From Heliocidaris erythrogramma (Eukaryota > Echinodermata > Echinoidea > Camarodonta > Echinometridae), in assembly GCA_025617745.1 (NCBI GenBank), contig CM046863.1:2232001-2296000 (forward strand): a stretch of 64,000 nucleotides of DNA. The letters are read 5' to 3'. The position numbers and the translations under genes are program-made. Position 1 is the first letter of the stretch, and every line of letters begins with the position of its first letter. The notes below the pieces were generated by a model. The model saw only the letters and a program-made list of their open reading frames with translations. It searched no databases and was not told the DNA's origin. Below, piece after piece: positions 32,731-44,416 of this stretch.

Positions 32731-33503
32731 GTCAGTGTCTGGATAAATAAATGTTAAAGACAATATTGAGACGTAAATAAAGTTCATTAAATTTTGAAAC
32801 AAAATTTTACAGATAATCATTCCTACAATCCTCGTAGGGTTTGGCACACGTTTAATGAGCACAAAGTCAATATAATGAGCACCAATGCGCGATTTTGTTT
32901 TAAAACAGTCATCAAGATTGTAATCTAAGAAAATCAAAGTCAGTGTCTGGATAAATAGATGTTAAAGACAATATTGAGACGTAAATAAAGTTCATTTGAA
33001 ACATAATTTTCAAGATAATCATTCCTACAATCCTCGTAGGGTTTGTCACACGTTTAATGAACACCAGGTCAATATAATGAGCACCAATGCGCGATTTTGT
33101 TTGAAAACAGTCATCAAGATTGTAATCTAAGAAAATCAAAGTCATTGTCTAGATGAATTAGATGCTAAAGAAAATATTGAGACGTAAATAAAGTTCATTT
33201 GAAACAAAATTTTACAGATAATCATTCCTACAATCCTCGTAGGGTTTGGCACACGTTTAATGAGCACCAAGTCACTATAATGAGCACCAATGCGCGATTT
33301 TGTTTGAAAACAGTCATCAAGATTGTAATCTAAGAAAATCAAAGTCAGTGTCTGGATAAATAGATGTTAAAGACAATATTGAGACGTAAATAAAGTTCAT
33401 TTGAAACATAATTTTCAAGATAATCATTCCTACAATCCTCGTAGGGTTTAGCACACGTTTCATGAGCACCAAGTCACTATAATGAGCACCAATGCGCGAT
33501 TTT
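32731..33503. repeat. Satellite, four tandem units of about 205 bp
   Basis: Units start at the gtcagtgtctgg motif at 32731, 32939, 33141 and 33344 (spacings 208, 202 and 203). They share aatattgagacgtaaataaa, cctacaatcctcgtaggg (itself a short palindrome) and caatgcgcgattttg. The open frames across it are repeat translations. Confidence 0.9.
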
Positions 33504-34379
33504 GCCCACTTCGATGCCCACTCTATTGTAATAAGAAGGGCGCGCGCGCGTGTTGCATGAAGCTCATGAATAATAATGTGTCCGACTTGGTGCTCAAATA
33601 GACTCTATCTTCGTAAAGGGGCTTTCACACCGGGATTTGCGTAGAGTTGCGTAGAGTTACGTAGTGTTGCGTAGCGACTACGCAACACTACGCTGCCATA
33701 CGCTGTGCCTACGCAAGTCTACGCAAGTCTACGCCGAGGAACGCAAAATAGGTACGCAAAAAATTAAAGATGTTTAATTTTTTGGCGTACTGTCTGCGTA
33801 GAGCCAGAGAACGCAGTTTATACGCAAGCCTACGCAACACTACGCCACTGTACGCCATTCCTACGCAACACTACGCCAAAATGCCCCGTTTTTTAAACAC
33901 ATTTTGAGACTTGCGCATGAAATGGCGTAGTGTTGCGTACTGTGGCGTATAGACCGACGTAGACTTGCGTAGACTTGCGTAGACCTGGCGTACATTTGCG
34001 TATAGTTGCTTATAGTTACTTAAATTTGGCGTACTCATGCTGGATCCTACTGTTTTTCATCACTTGACTGCTAGTTTGAACAGATTCGTCCCATTTGACA
34101 TTAAATCGTTCGTGCTTTATTTATTTATTTATTTATTTATTTCTGATATTTATACAGGGTGACTCATTATCACCAATATTGGTGGTCTTCCATGAGGCCC
34201 TGATAGCAATAGTAAGTAACAATAATAGCCAACAAAATCATGAAAATAAACTCATAACAAAAAATAAATAAGAACATACATAAATATATATATACATGTA
34301 AATACAAAGAATATGGTATCCCCGTAATCAACATTGGATTTTACGAAAATGTTGAAATTGTTGCACATTCCTATCATCA

Positions 34380-34757
34380 CACTTAGAAAAAAGGTTCAGG
34401 TTTGCACCCTAACTGAATGCAACACTGGCAGCACCTTTTTGGGTGCAATCTTGCACCCTACATGAAAAGGGTGCAAAAATGCACCTTTTTGTTCTTGTTT
34501 GCACCCTTTAATGCCCGTTTGCACCCTAAAAGGTGCAACTTTGCACCTTTAAGGGTGCAGAAATTTTTGCATCCAAAGGGTGCAAATGTGTACCTTTTCT
34601 AAAAGGTACAACTCTGCACCCTTTAAGGGTGCAAAATGTAGCTAACTGCACCCTTAAAGGTGCAAAAAGTTGCTTAGGGTGCAAAGGTGCACCCAAAAAG
34701 GTGCTGCCAGTGTTGCATTTGAAGGGTGCAAAGTTGTACCTTTATATCTAAGTGTGT
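34380..34757. mobile_element. Nested element of gggtgca repeats
   Basis: The ends cacacttaga and tctaagtgtg are inverse of each other, and the interior is a degenerate run of aagggtgcaa and ttgcaccctt words in both orientations. It lies inside the Harbinger-like element. No clear target duplication. The two open frames here are repeat translations. Confidence 0.6.
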
Positions 34758-35763
34758 CTTAATTCCTAATGTATACTTATAGACGGTGATATTTTCTAAA
34801 CTCTGTTGAAAGATAACCATTTATATATGAGTTATTTTGAAATGGCATTGTATAGTTTTGAAAGTACATACAAGAAGTATAAAGACTACTTTAGCTCAGT
34901 ATAGAAACAGAATTGTTATATACATATTTACAAAACATATTATAGGGTAGTATACTTATTCAAAGATTACACAATGATTGCATGTAATATAGTATAGCAA
35001 TCGAATGTACAGTGTCTCTTATGAAACAATAAAATACACATTATCTATTATTGATTATAAATGATATGAAATCATTCATACATTTTGAAAAGCATTATGT
35101 CATCGTACATTTTTGGGCAAAGAAACAAACCATCAAACATATTTTGCAAATCAGGGCAAAAAAAAAATGACATATTTCTGATGAAGACAATTACAAAAAA
35201 GCATCCAGTGAAATTTTCTAGCAATAAGAATGAATATGACTCAATGTACCATTAGTGTTTCTAGGGCTTCCAAATGCCGAAGGATAAGAGCTTTTTGGAA
35301 TGGACTTAAACAACTCATTATCTTTTGATTTGCGTAGAGTTGCGTAGAGTTACGCAACACTACGCTGCCATACGCTGTGCCTACGCAAGTCTACGCAAGT
35401 CTACGCCGAGGAACGCAAAATAGGTACGCAAAAAATTAAAGATGTTTAATTTTTTGGCGTACTGTCTGCGTAGAGCCAGAGAACGCAGTTTATACACAAG
35501 CCTACGCAACACTACGCCACTGTACGCTATTCCTACGCAACACTACGCCAAAATGCCCCGGTTTTTAAACACATTTTGAGACTTGCGCATGAAATGGCGT
35601 AGTGTTGCGTACTGTGGCGTATAGACCGACGTAGACTTGCGTAGACTTGCGTAGACCTGGCGTACATTTGCGTATAGTTGCTTATAGTTACTTAATATGG
35701 CGTACTCATGCTGGATCCTACAGTTTTTTATCACTTGACTGCTAGTTTGAACAGATTCGTCCC

Positions 35764-35882
35764 TCACAGGAATTCTATTCAAGTGGGGGGGGGGGGGGGG
35801 GGGGACACACCTGGATGCAACAATGGGGTGTCCCCCCCCCCCCCCCACTTGAATAGAATTCCTGTGAGGATTGGCGCCCATG
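35764..35882. mobile_element. Short foldback insertion with G/C homopolymer stem
   Basis: Arms at 35763-35785 and 35846-35868 are exact complements, extended inwards by a G-run and a C-run of 15 or more bases. The direct repeat gtccc flanks it (35759-35763 and 35883-35887), and the sister block near 34090 has the empty site (cgtcccatttgac). Confidence 0.8.
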
Positions 35883-36340
35883 GTCCCATTTGACATTAAA
35901 TCGTTCGTGCTAGACCATTAGTGTTTCTAGGGCTTCCAAATGCCGAAGGATAACAGCTTATTGGAATGGACTTATTAATGAGTTGTTTAAACAACTCATT
36001 ATCTTTTGATTCTACTTCACAGAAGTACAGTGTTCCGGACAGCAGGCAAGAGTTGCTTGAGAAGTAAGGCGGGAAATGTTATAGGCCTTATGCTTTTTTC
36101 TTCCTTTTTTTTCATCTTCGCTTGCGCACAGAATCCGTACGCAACCGTAAGCAACACTACGCAGACTTAACGCCTGACCTACGTAAGTGTACGTGGACAA
36201 GTTACGCAACCCTACTCTACCCTACGCAGGGACTACGCCGATCCATCATTTGTTTTTTCATGAGTACGCAGCGAATTCTGGCGTACTCCCTACGCAAATC
36301 TACGCAACTCTACGCAAATCCCGGTGTGAAAGCCCCTTAA

Positions 36341-37969
36341 AGTCATGCGTAACTTTATGAAACATGCACCCCTGGTAAATATTATTTGCCTGCGTTACGT
36401 TTGTATAGCAGGTAAATGTTGTTTGTCTCGTTAATCTATGCATACCTATGCTTGCATGGTAAGGGTTGTTGTCCAAGAGTAAGAAGTGATTATGCAAGAA
36501 TGTTTCCGCAGGTGGTGCGGGGCACGAGCATTAGGGTGTGGTAGAAGATGTTTGAGGAGTCATTCTAGCTTTCTATTTCATCACGACAAATTTTAAATTT
36601 GTTTTTATTGTGAAAATTTGTGAAATTTTTATTGTGCAAAAGTGGATCCGAAGGTCTTCCGGAGTTTTTTCTTCTTGAGTTTTATCTCTGTTTTTTACCC
36701 TGGACCTACTTGTCACAGAATAACTGTTAGGGCCTATTCAGTTGTGGCAAAGAGTTTAAATACGAAAAGTGCTCAGTGCCGAAATAAAGGACGCGTATAT
36801 ATTGTGGTAGATGTCGATCGGCCCAGAGGGAAAAGTTATAGTCTTAATCAAGATGTTTGTATTTTGTATTTTCTTTTTTTCCACTTCTTTTTCTGGACAG
36901 CGCTTTTGCCTTTTGGTAAAGCCGTAACTAAAGGGCATAATCTTGATATTGTCCCTTCAAATACAAACTTATGTCCCAAAACAGATAGGAATCAACTCTA
37001 ACTGCACCAGGGAGGAGAGGGAGAGAGTTGGGAGGGGGCCTCGGACTAGAGGTTTGTAATTTTTTTTCCTATTAATATTTATGTGATGATGGGGGGGGGG
37101 GGGGGAGGGTCCAAACATGTTCCCTGATATTAAGCTCTATATGAGCAAACACTGCGATATCTGACGGGAATGTCGAGAAAAGTTATTTAAAAATAATAAT
37201 GTGCTATCTTTATTTTTCTATTAAATCAGAATATTTCATTTGATATGATTTATGGAAATTATAGGGATTGTAGACCTGCAATGTAATTGTATTAGCCTAA
37301 TTCTTTTAAAAGTCAAGACAGAAAAGGCTTTAATAAAATGAGATTGCGTGCGAGCAATTCCTTATATAAATATAAAGATTACATTAAGAGTGGCGTATCC
37401 AAGATTATATATCCAGGAATGTACGTGCCCCTATGTGCCAGCCAAAACCATATCGGACATAATTAGTTACAATCGAATGAAAGGAAATGTGTACCCCCCC
37501 CCCCCCCCCACCGCACAGAAAGAATCTGAATACTGTGATAAGTTTTTCCTTGCTTGTCCTAAAATTCAAAATAGAATGCATCTGATGATTTTTTTGTTCG
37601 TCAGGCGTGAGCCCCAGCTCTCTTTGTCTCTCTCTCTCCTTCCCCTCTCATTTTTTCTCATACTCTTTTTCTCTCTTACAACCGATCTGTAAAAAATTAC
37701 TCCAATAGAATTGAGGAAAAAATAATGATCTCTTATATAGAAATCACAACAATTACAAGTGATTTACATGATTAAAATCAAAATCACTGAGCAACAAAAA
37801 AAAAAAAAAACCCAACAAAAACAAACAGTAAAAATAAAGCAATTGGAACAAAATTTAAAAAAAAATAAATAAAAATGATCTCTTATTGCTTTCCCCCCAA
37901 TCTTTCAATTTAATGAGATCGACCACCAACACTATGCAATCATATTCTTCACATCCATGACAGAATAGC
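36341..37969. other. Intergenic
   Basis: An open frame at 36642-37001 has a hydrophobic start (VFRSFFFLSFISVF) but no recognisable domain or ATG at its start, and I do not call it. A G14 run lies near 37090 and a C14 run near 37496. A CT-rich stretch follows at 37618-37675. Confidence 0.45.
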
Positions 37970-37971
37970 AG

Positions 37972-38345
37972 GGGCGGATCAAGAGGGGGCGAATCGGCCG
38001 CGGCCCCCTTCTTGAAACCCAAGTTGGCATATACGGGCTCTTGCCTAAATATGAAAAAAACTCGGATCGAACACCAAATTTAGTTTGGAAGCCCAAGAGG
38101 CTAACAATGTCGTTCTATTAACCCTCCGAGAAAAACTTGTAAAAAGGCCCACCCCGCAAGACTGACGTGACAGTCCGGGCATGGATCAGTGGCGGATTTA
38201 GGAGGCTTTTAAATAAAATTGTATCCCCTTTTAGAACTGATAACTTTTTTTGCTTGTCAGAGAATTATGGAGGAAAACTGGACTCATAAAATCTGATACC
38301 CTACACCCCTCCACTGAGCGACTTTCGGAGGGCTGGCGAGAAGAA
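37972..38345. mobile_element. GGCGGATC-family repeat fragments
   Basis: The text caggggcggatcaagagg at 37972 and cagtggcggatttaggagg at 38188 look like two starts of this family. The second continues to tttttgcttgtcagagaatt and actgagcgactttcggaggg ctggcgagaag, matching the 3' part of the 32449 copy. Confidence 0.6.
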
Positions 38346-38411
38346 ATTAGGTCATCGATAACAAATATTGGAATGCACGTGAAGTATGGCAAATTATTTT
38401 TTTTGGTCAAA

Positions 38412-39440
38412 AGCATGCATATTCCCAGGGATTTGTGCGGCGTTTATTGGACTCATCGAGCCTTTATACCATAAATTATACCATTTTAAAACCTTTAAAT
38501 TTCATGTAAATCACATTTTTCATAATTTCAAATAAATACTAGGGGAATTAAAATCATTTCAAAACCCCTGTTTTCATGTGTTAACCTATGGGAGCTGGAA
38601 GGCCAAAAGCATGCATATTCCCGGGGATTTATGGGGGGTTTATTGGACTCATCAAGCCTTCATTATACCTTATCAGAGCTTTTAATTTTTATGTAAATAA
38701 CATTTTTTACTTTTTCAAAGAAAAACAAAGGGAATTATAATCACCCTAAATTTCCTTGTTTTCGCGTGTTAACCTATGGCAGGAGAGACTTTTTGGGGGT
38801 AAAAAGCATGCATAATCCCGGGGATTTATGCGGGGTCTATTCAACTAGTTGAGTCTTAACCCTTTGCCTACGGAACCGGGTGTTCCCTGTACTAAGCCTA
38901 CGGGAATGAAAGAATTCAGTAGTCATCGGGTTAATTATACATTTTCAGAGCTTTAAATTTTATTCAAGGCACATTTGTCAAAATTTTGATTTAATTCTGC
39001 GGGAATTATAATCATTCAAAAATTCCATTTTTGCGTGTTAACCTATGGGAGATGGAAGACCAAAAGCATGCATATTCCCGGGGATTTATGCGGGGTCCCT
39101 TGCACTTTTTGAGCCTTCATTAAGCCTTTTCAGAGTCTCAAATTACATGTAAGCCACATTTGCACTAAATTCAAGGTAATACTAGAGGAACTATAATCAT
39201 TTTTAAAATCCATGTTTTCACGTGTTAACCCTATGGCAGATGACTCTGTCAAAAAGTAGGCATGATCCAAGGGATTCATAGCGGCATTTATTGACAAAAA
39301 AGGTTCAAGAAATGTTTTTTGAACTATCCATCCTTTTTCTCGTGCAAAAATCAGACTTGAAAAAGATAGAGTAAGATATGAAATATCAAGAAAAAGTGAG
39401 ACATCTTTTCACGTGTTATACCTATGGAGAACGTATTTTT
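38412..39440. repeat. Diverged satellite, about 197-bp units
   Basis: Starts marked by agcatgcatattcccgggga lie at 38412, 38608, 38805 and 39065, with a more diverged one near 39250. Each unit also has tttattggactcat and the gtgttaacctatggg block. An insertion of about 60 bp (ccctttgcctacggaaccgg) lengthens the third unit. Confidence 0.8.
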
Positions 39441-39808
39441 CCGAGTCTGTTTTTAACACAGCAAATTACGCCTCCAAAATGTACTACGGAAGTAGGTCAG
39501 AGTAATCTGTCTTGATACTATTTAAAGTCTTTGGTTGTGGTCATAACATTGTGTATATGTACAGAACTATTTCGAATGCGCATTTCGCAATCGCATCGAT
39601 ATCGAATTAAACGATCGGCTCCTAGTCGTTGGGCAAGGCTATCCCATTGATATTTGATGGTATAAAAGTGAGTTTAATGTGTTGTGTCATGCACGTATAA
39701 TGAGTTCAGGTGCGGATTAGGAAGGTTGAATTGAGAAGTCATTTTGCAGGAATTATATAGAAAAGACTTTTATTTTATAAGCTCTCCAATCACGCAATCT
39801 CCCCCTAC

Positions 39809-40585
39809 ATGCTCCAAGCCGAACATGGCGTGCTCCAGAATTCGTACGGAGCAGTTAAAAGGAGGAAAATTTTCCAGTGGTGTAAAATGTCGGGAAATAT
39901 AATATTCTTGCAGGAAACTTTCAGTACAGAAGACATTGAAGGCGGTTGGAAAAGGGATTGGGAAGGGGCAATGGTTTTTAGTAACGGTAGTAATCACAGT
40001 AGGGGAGTTATTGTGATGTTGAAACCAAACACGGGCTTTGTGATGGAAAAAATCATAAAAGATAAGGAAGGAAGATACATTATAATACAAGGTAAATGCC
40101 AAAGCGAAAAATTGATATTAGGAAGTGTATATTTTCCTACAAAAGATAAAGAAAAGGCCCAAGTTGATTTTCTGTCTAAACTAGATAGGATGGTATCTTC
40201 TGTATTCAGTCAAGAGTATTCCCTTATAATTGGGGGAGATTTCAATATAACTATGAATTACAATTTAGATTATATGGGGGCGAGTAATACTTCAAATAGA
40301 AAATATAGAGACTTGTTGGGAGAGTTTCTTGATAAGTTTGATTTAATTGATGTTTGGCGCAAGCATCATCCTAATAAAAGAGAATTTACCTTTAGACAGA
40401 AGCAGCCATTGGTGCAGAGCAGATTAGATTATATTTTTATATCATCAACATTAGAAAAAGGCGTAAGGAAATCCGAAATTCTGCCCTCTATCACACCTGA
40501 TCACGTTGGTGTTAGAGTAGAAGTTACAAATTTGGTCGATAATTTCATTTTGGTAAATCATATTGGAAGTTCAGTAGTAGTCTAG
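39809..40585 (+). CDS. L1/Tx1-like LINE endonuclease
   Basis: This is an apurinic-endonuclease-like domain that would nick target DNA for target-primed reverse transcription. Visible blocks are IIFLQETFS (catalytic Glu), RGVIVMLKP, SLIIGGDFNITM (Asp/Asn), SRLDYIFIS and ITPDHVGV (final Asp-His). The most N-terminal block is missing or out of frame, since the ORF begins at about 39809 with MLQAEHGV. It ends at a stop near 40585, after which the linker and RT lie in several broken frames. Same strand as the RT at 44470-45130. Confidence 0.85.
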   Translation: MLQAEHGVLQNSYGAVKRRKIFQWCKMSGNIIFLQETFSTEDIEGGWKRDWEGAMVFSNGSNHSRGVIVMLKPNTGFVMEKIIKDKEGRYIIIQGKCQSEKLILGSVYFPTKDKEKAQVDFLSKLDRMVSSVFSQEYSLIIGGDFNITMNYNLDYMGASNTSNRKYRDLLGEFLDKFDLIDVWRKHHPNKREFTFRQKQPLVQSRLDYIFISSTLEKGVRKSEILPSITPDHVGVRVEVTNLVDNFILVNHIGSSVVV

Positions 40586-40653
40586 TCTATGTTATGACAA
40601 GGATTTTGTCGATGGGGTAAAAAAATAACATTATTGAAATAGAGGAAACGTGG

Positions 40654-41350
40654 TTGGGTCAAATAAATAGTAAAATCAAATTTTGTGATTCTATGAAAAT
40701 GAAACTACGGGAATATATTATGAAGTTTTCCCGTGAAAAAGCAAAACTCAGGAAAGCAAAAGTTGAAATATTGGAAAATGAAATTAAAGACTTAGAATAT
40801 CGATTGACGTTTAATTTGCAAAATAACATTCATGAAGAACTATAGACTTGAAAAAAAAGGAACTGGAAAAGCTTTTTGACAATTCTCGTCAAGGCTTAAA
40901 GGTACGATCGAGGGCAGAATGGTCTGAAAAAGGAGAAAGAAATTCTCAATTTTTTGAACAATTATAAAAGTCGAATAAAAGAAAAAGTGTGATCAAGGAA
41001 ATATATAATAGCAATAATGAGGTGATACGTGATAGGAAAGAAATTTTAAAGATCATTGGGGAGTTTTATAAGAATTTATATGAATGTCAAGATAAGGACA
41101 TAACAGAAGATATTGATAATATGTTTTTAAGCGAACTGCCCAAACTAAGCGAAGAAAATAAAGCATTTTTTGTGAAGGGCATATAACATTCGAAGAATGC
41201 TATCAAGCTGTTAAGGAAATGAAATGGAATAAAGTCACCAGGCAATGGTGGCTTTACAGCTGAATTCTATTATACATTTTGGCCAATCTTATATGGAAGT
41301 ATATAGTGGAAGCATTTAATGAGAGTTTCGTAACTGAGCCGTTATCAAGT
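40654..41350 (+). pseudogene. L1/Tx1-like LINE linker and RT start
   Basis: Fragmented frames encode a charged helical linker (EIKDLEYRLTFNLQ), then EIYNSNNEVIRDRKEIL and FYKNLYECQDKDI, and the region ITFEECYQAVKEMKWNK with FTAEFYYTFWP, typical before the RT palm of L1-group elements. The text breaks after the bases ccgttatcaag, where the next element starts. Confidence 0.75.
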
Positions 41351-41936
41351 TTTTTTTGTCTTTCAAATCATTGTACATGTACAATTGTGAAATAACAAAA
41401 CATGAAGTTTATATAGTGTAGGCACGACAAATGAACAATGCAAAATGTTTATACTGTAAATAGTTGAAAAGAAAGACGAGGAGACCTTGGTGAAAGCAAT
41501 GCTTGTAAACTTAAGGCCCCTCATGGCATGTTAGTAACTATTTCCAATTAACACGGAAAAAAATAGATGCAATAAGTGCATCTGACAGTGAGATGTATTT
41601 ACAAAAGGTATTACGGGGAAAACAAGATCACTTACTGGTATAATCCAGGATACAAGTAAGTGAAAGAGGTGAAGATGGAAAAGACACAAAAGACAATGTG
41701 GCACAGTTCGACATGACAAAAAGAAAGGACAGGACAGAGGACGGGATAAAATCACAAAACAACACAAGAAACACAAGCCACACAGAAACACAAGCCAGCC
41801 CAAAATGAAGGGGGAAGGGGGAAGGGTCTGCTAGTACACTGTATGATAATTTAAGTATAAAAAAATAACAAAACTGACTCCGTATACAAGTGCATGAACT
41901 AAAAAGGTTTCACAAATCATCTTTATATTTACTTAA

Positions 41937-42581
41937 AGGACAATTAACCCCACGTGATATTCTAGATGCACCTATTGTCTGCTACGTCTTTCCATGGAGG
42001 CTGCCATTTTGTGCATGACACGGATCATTAGGTACCATATGCATTGATAATAGCCTACCTTTACAACAGATACGTCGCTTTGTTCTGATTGTATTACGAT
42101 TGTTATTGGCCATGGGCCTAGATAATTGACGACCCATGAGTTCTAATAGCCATCCTGTAAAGCAGATTCCTCGCTTTGTTTTGGTATTGTTACGATTGTC
42201 TCCGTCCTTGACGTCAATTCTCCGTCCTTGACGTATATTTTTTATGAAGTATATTTTTATGAACAAATTAAGACCTTTTAAAAAATATATAAAACTAAAC
42301 TTACATTTCAGAATATGTGACTTTATCTAATATATATTTGTCCTCTAAAAATCAATTACAAGTTAACGATGAAGGAAATTTTACTTGGGATGAAAAATAT
42401 GTTCGTGTACACATAAAGTAATGGCAGCCCCCTTATTATTGCTAGCAGACGATAACTTGGCTGGAAAATAGTGATTTATATCTATATCCTGTGTTTTTAC
42501 ATGAAATTGCATGTATCAAATAAGAGGCATATACTACACCATTCAAAATAAGCTAATTCATACGCTGAGGTTAATTTCCCT
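41937..42581. mobile_element. Foldback MITE at TTAA (copy 2), inside the LINE
   Basis: The termini aggacaattaaccc and the inverse of ggttaatttccct lie inside TTAA (41933-41936 and 42582-42585). The inner inverted blocks gaggctgccattttgtg and aatggcagcccccttatt match those of copy 1. The insertion replaces the end of the LINE protein, whose frame now stops at 42571 within the MITE. Confidence 0.8.
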
Positions 42582-44004
42582 TTAATAAATAAGACTTTAA
42601 TCTGCGTTTAAACACAGAAATACTGGCAGCATGTGTAATGCTAGAATCGAGTGCATTCCAGAACCTGGGTCCAGTACAGACTATTGTGTCAAGAGTAAAT
42701 GTTGTCCTTACACGAGATATATGGAAGGAGGTGGCTTGTCTAGTATTATATTTATGAACCTCATTATTTATTTTAAACATTTGCGCCAGTGCTAAAGGAA
42801 GCTTCTTGAGAGAAAAATCATACATGAGAGATCCTAACTGCATAAAATAAATATCTTCTACTTTCAACAAATGATTATCATAAAAAAGAACACTTGTATG
42901 GGCGCGATAATGGACATTACATATATTCCTAATAGCTGTTTTATACACAATAAATAACTTTTCCATGTTTGTTTTAAGTGAGTTTCCCCACGCTAACACA
43001 CCATAATTAAGATAAGACAAAATTAGAGTTGAATACAATATAAGCAGAACCTCTTTAGGGAAAACTGACTTTAGTTTGTATATTACACCAACATTTTTTG
43101 ACAACAATTTACAAAGATTGTGTACATGAATTTTCCAATTCAATTTCTCATCGATATGTAGCCCAAGAAATTTAGTTGATGTTACCCTTTCAATACAAAC
43201 ATTATTAAATAAGACATCCCCAGGTACTATTTTCATTGAGTTACTAAAAAGCATATAAGTTGTCTTTTGTAGATTAAGCGATAACTTATTAGCATTAATC
43301 CACGAGGTAATATTTTTCAATTCAAGATTCACGGTTTCTAATAGGGTTTGAGGATCTTTGTGAGAAAAAAATACATTAGAATTATCTGCAAAAAATATAA
43401 ATGACAACACGCTTGATGAATGCTGGAAATCGTTTATATACAAAATAAACAAGAGTGGTCCCAGAAGGGACCCTTGTGGTACGCCACACGTGACCTTTTG
43501 TAAACTAGAATCATTCTTATTCAAAGAAACAAATTGCTTCCTATTTGTGAGATAACTTCTAAACCAGTCCAGGGCAATGCCTCTGACCCCATAATGGGAT
43601 AATTTACGTAGCAGAATTCTATGATCGACTGTATCAAAGGCTTTTGAAAAGTCTAAGAATATACCAATAGTATGCAAATGATTGTCCAAGGCAGCACCAA
43701 TTTTCTCAATAAAGTGCAATATAGCATGTGTAGTTGTGTGCTTCTCACGAAATCCAAACTGAAAATGCGAAAATATGTTAGCCTTATTAAAGAATTTCAT
43801 GACTCTAATATAAACAAGTTTTTCAAGAACTTTTGAAAAAGACGTCAATAAAGAAATAGGGCGATAATTAGATAATAACTGAGGGTCTCCCTTCTTATAG
43901 ATAGGTGCAACTTTAGCAATTTTCATGTTTCTAGGTACAACACCATTTAACATAGATAAATTAAAAATATGAGTGAGAGGTTTCAAAATTCCTTTTACGA
44001 ACAT
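42571..44004 (-). pseudogene. CR1/Jockey-like LINE reverse transcriptase
   Basis: This is a 477-residue open frame with KVAPIYKKGDPQLLSNYRPI, LEKLVYIRVMKF, QFGFREKHTTTHAI, GIFLDFSKAFDTVDH (catalytic Asp), CGVPQGSLLGPLLFILYI and then FFADNSNVFF. The last block should read as an ADD catalytic pair; here the second Asp is Asn, so polymerase activity is probably lost. Later text (TKFLGLHIDEKLNWKIHV, STLILSYLNYGVLAWGN) is the normal thumb and C-terminal region. It ends SYLLKGN at the border with the TTAA foldback element. Confidence 0.9.
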
Positions 44005-44395
44005 GTTTCATAAGGTCATTCTTAATATAATCAAAGCCAGGGCTTTTCTTACTTTTAAGAGATCTAACAATATCAAACAATTCATCCTCAGCAGTAGGAA
44101 ATAAAAATAAACTGTCCAGGGTAGGCTCAGGCAAAAAATCAGCAAAGTTCTTTGGGGAAGTAGGGATAGCCTTCTGGAAGTTTACACCAATACTACTAAA
44201 ATAATTATTAAACTCTTCCACAATAACATTACCATCTTCCACAACATCACCATTTATATTAAATTGCTTTATATTCCGAACCTTGAGTGGTGACTTAAAA
44301 GCATATCTAATCACTTTCCATGTATCTTTAATATTATTGAATGCTGCCTGAAATTCAGCACAATAATATTTTATTCGTTTATACTTATAATACAA
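43961..44395 (-). pseudogene. CR1/Jockey-like LINE, region before RT
   Basis: This frame encodes RIKYYCAEFQAAFNNIKDTW, FNNYFSSIGVNFQKAIP and FDIVRSLKSKKSPGFDYI, the usual approach to the RT domain. It overlaps the main RT frame by a short frameshifted stretch near 43990. Confidence 0.8.
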
Positions 44396-44416
44396 CTTAT
44401 TTTATTTTATCCAATT

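Larger units (their letters stand above)
33617..36337. mobile_element. PIF/Harbinger-like element made of tacgca repeats
   Basis: The termini aggggctttcacaccgggat and its inverse are flanked by TAA on both sides (33614-33616 and 36338-36340). The 3-bp TWA duplication and GGGCTTTCACACC-type ends fit PIF/Harbinger. The interior is dominated by degenerate tacgcaacactacgc words in both orientations. The block at 33635-34115 is repeated directly at 35331-35912, and 35250-35330 is repeated at 35917-36020. No transposase. It carries two nested inserts. Confidence 0.8.
41351..44416 (-). mobile_element. CR1/Jockey-like LINE inserted in the L1/Tx1-like LINE
   Basis: On the minus strand the element runs from about 44416 to an A-run read here as ttttttttg at 41351-41360. 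Joining the flanks restores the sense of the host LINE (LSS before, SQRQGVI after), which sets the borders to within a few bases. It is 5'-truncated, since no endonuclease is present. Confidence 0.8.

Noticed and set aside
32656..33342. Three similar minus-strand frames (FLDYNLDDCF type) that might be a gene family
   Set aside because: They are the four-unit 205-bp satellite translated.
34380..34757. Cys-rich frames that might be a zinc-binding protein
   Set aside because: The Cys codons come from gggtgca/tgcaccc repeats in a non-coding element.
36642..37001. 119-codon frame with a hydrophobic start resembling a signal peptide
   Set aside because: It begins at GTG, not ATG, and contains no recognised domain; length is within chance for this region.
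32731..39440. A CRISPR-like array of regular repeats
   Set aside because: The repeats are head-to-tail satellites of about 200 bp without short conserved repeats and unique spacers, and the genome is eukaryotic.
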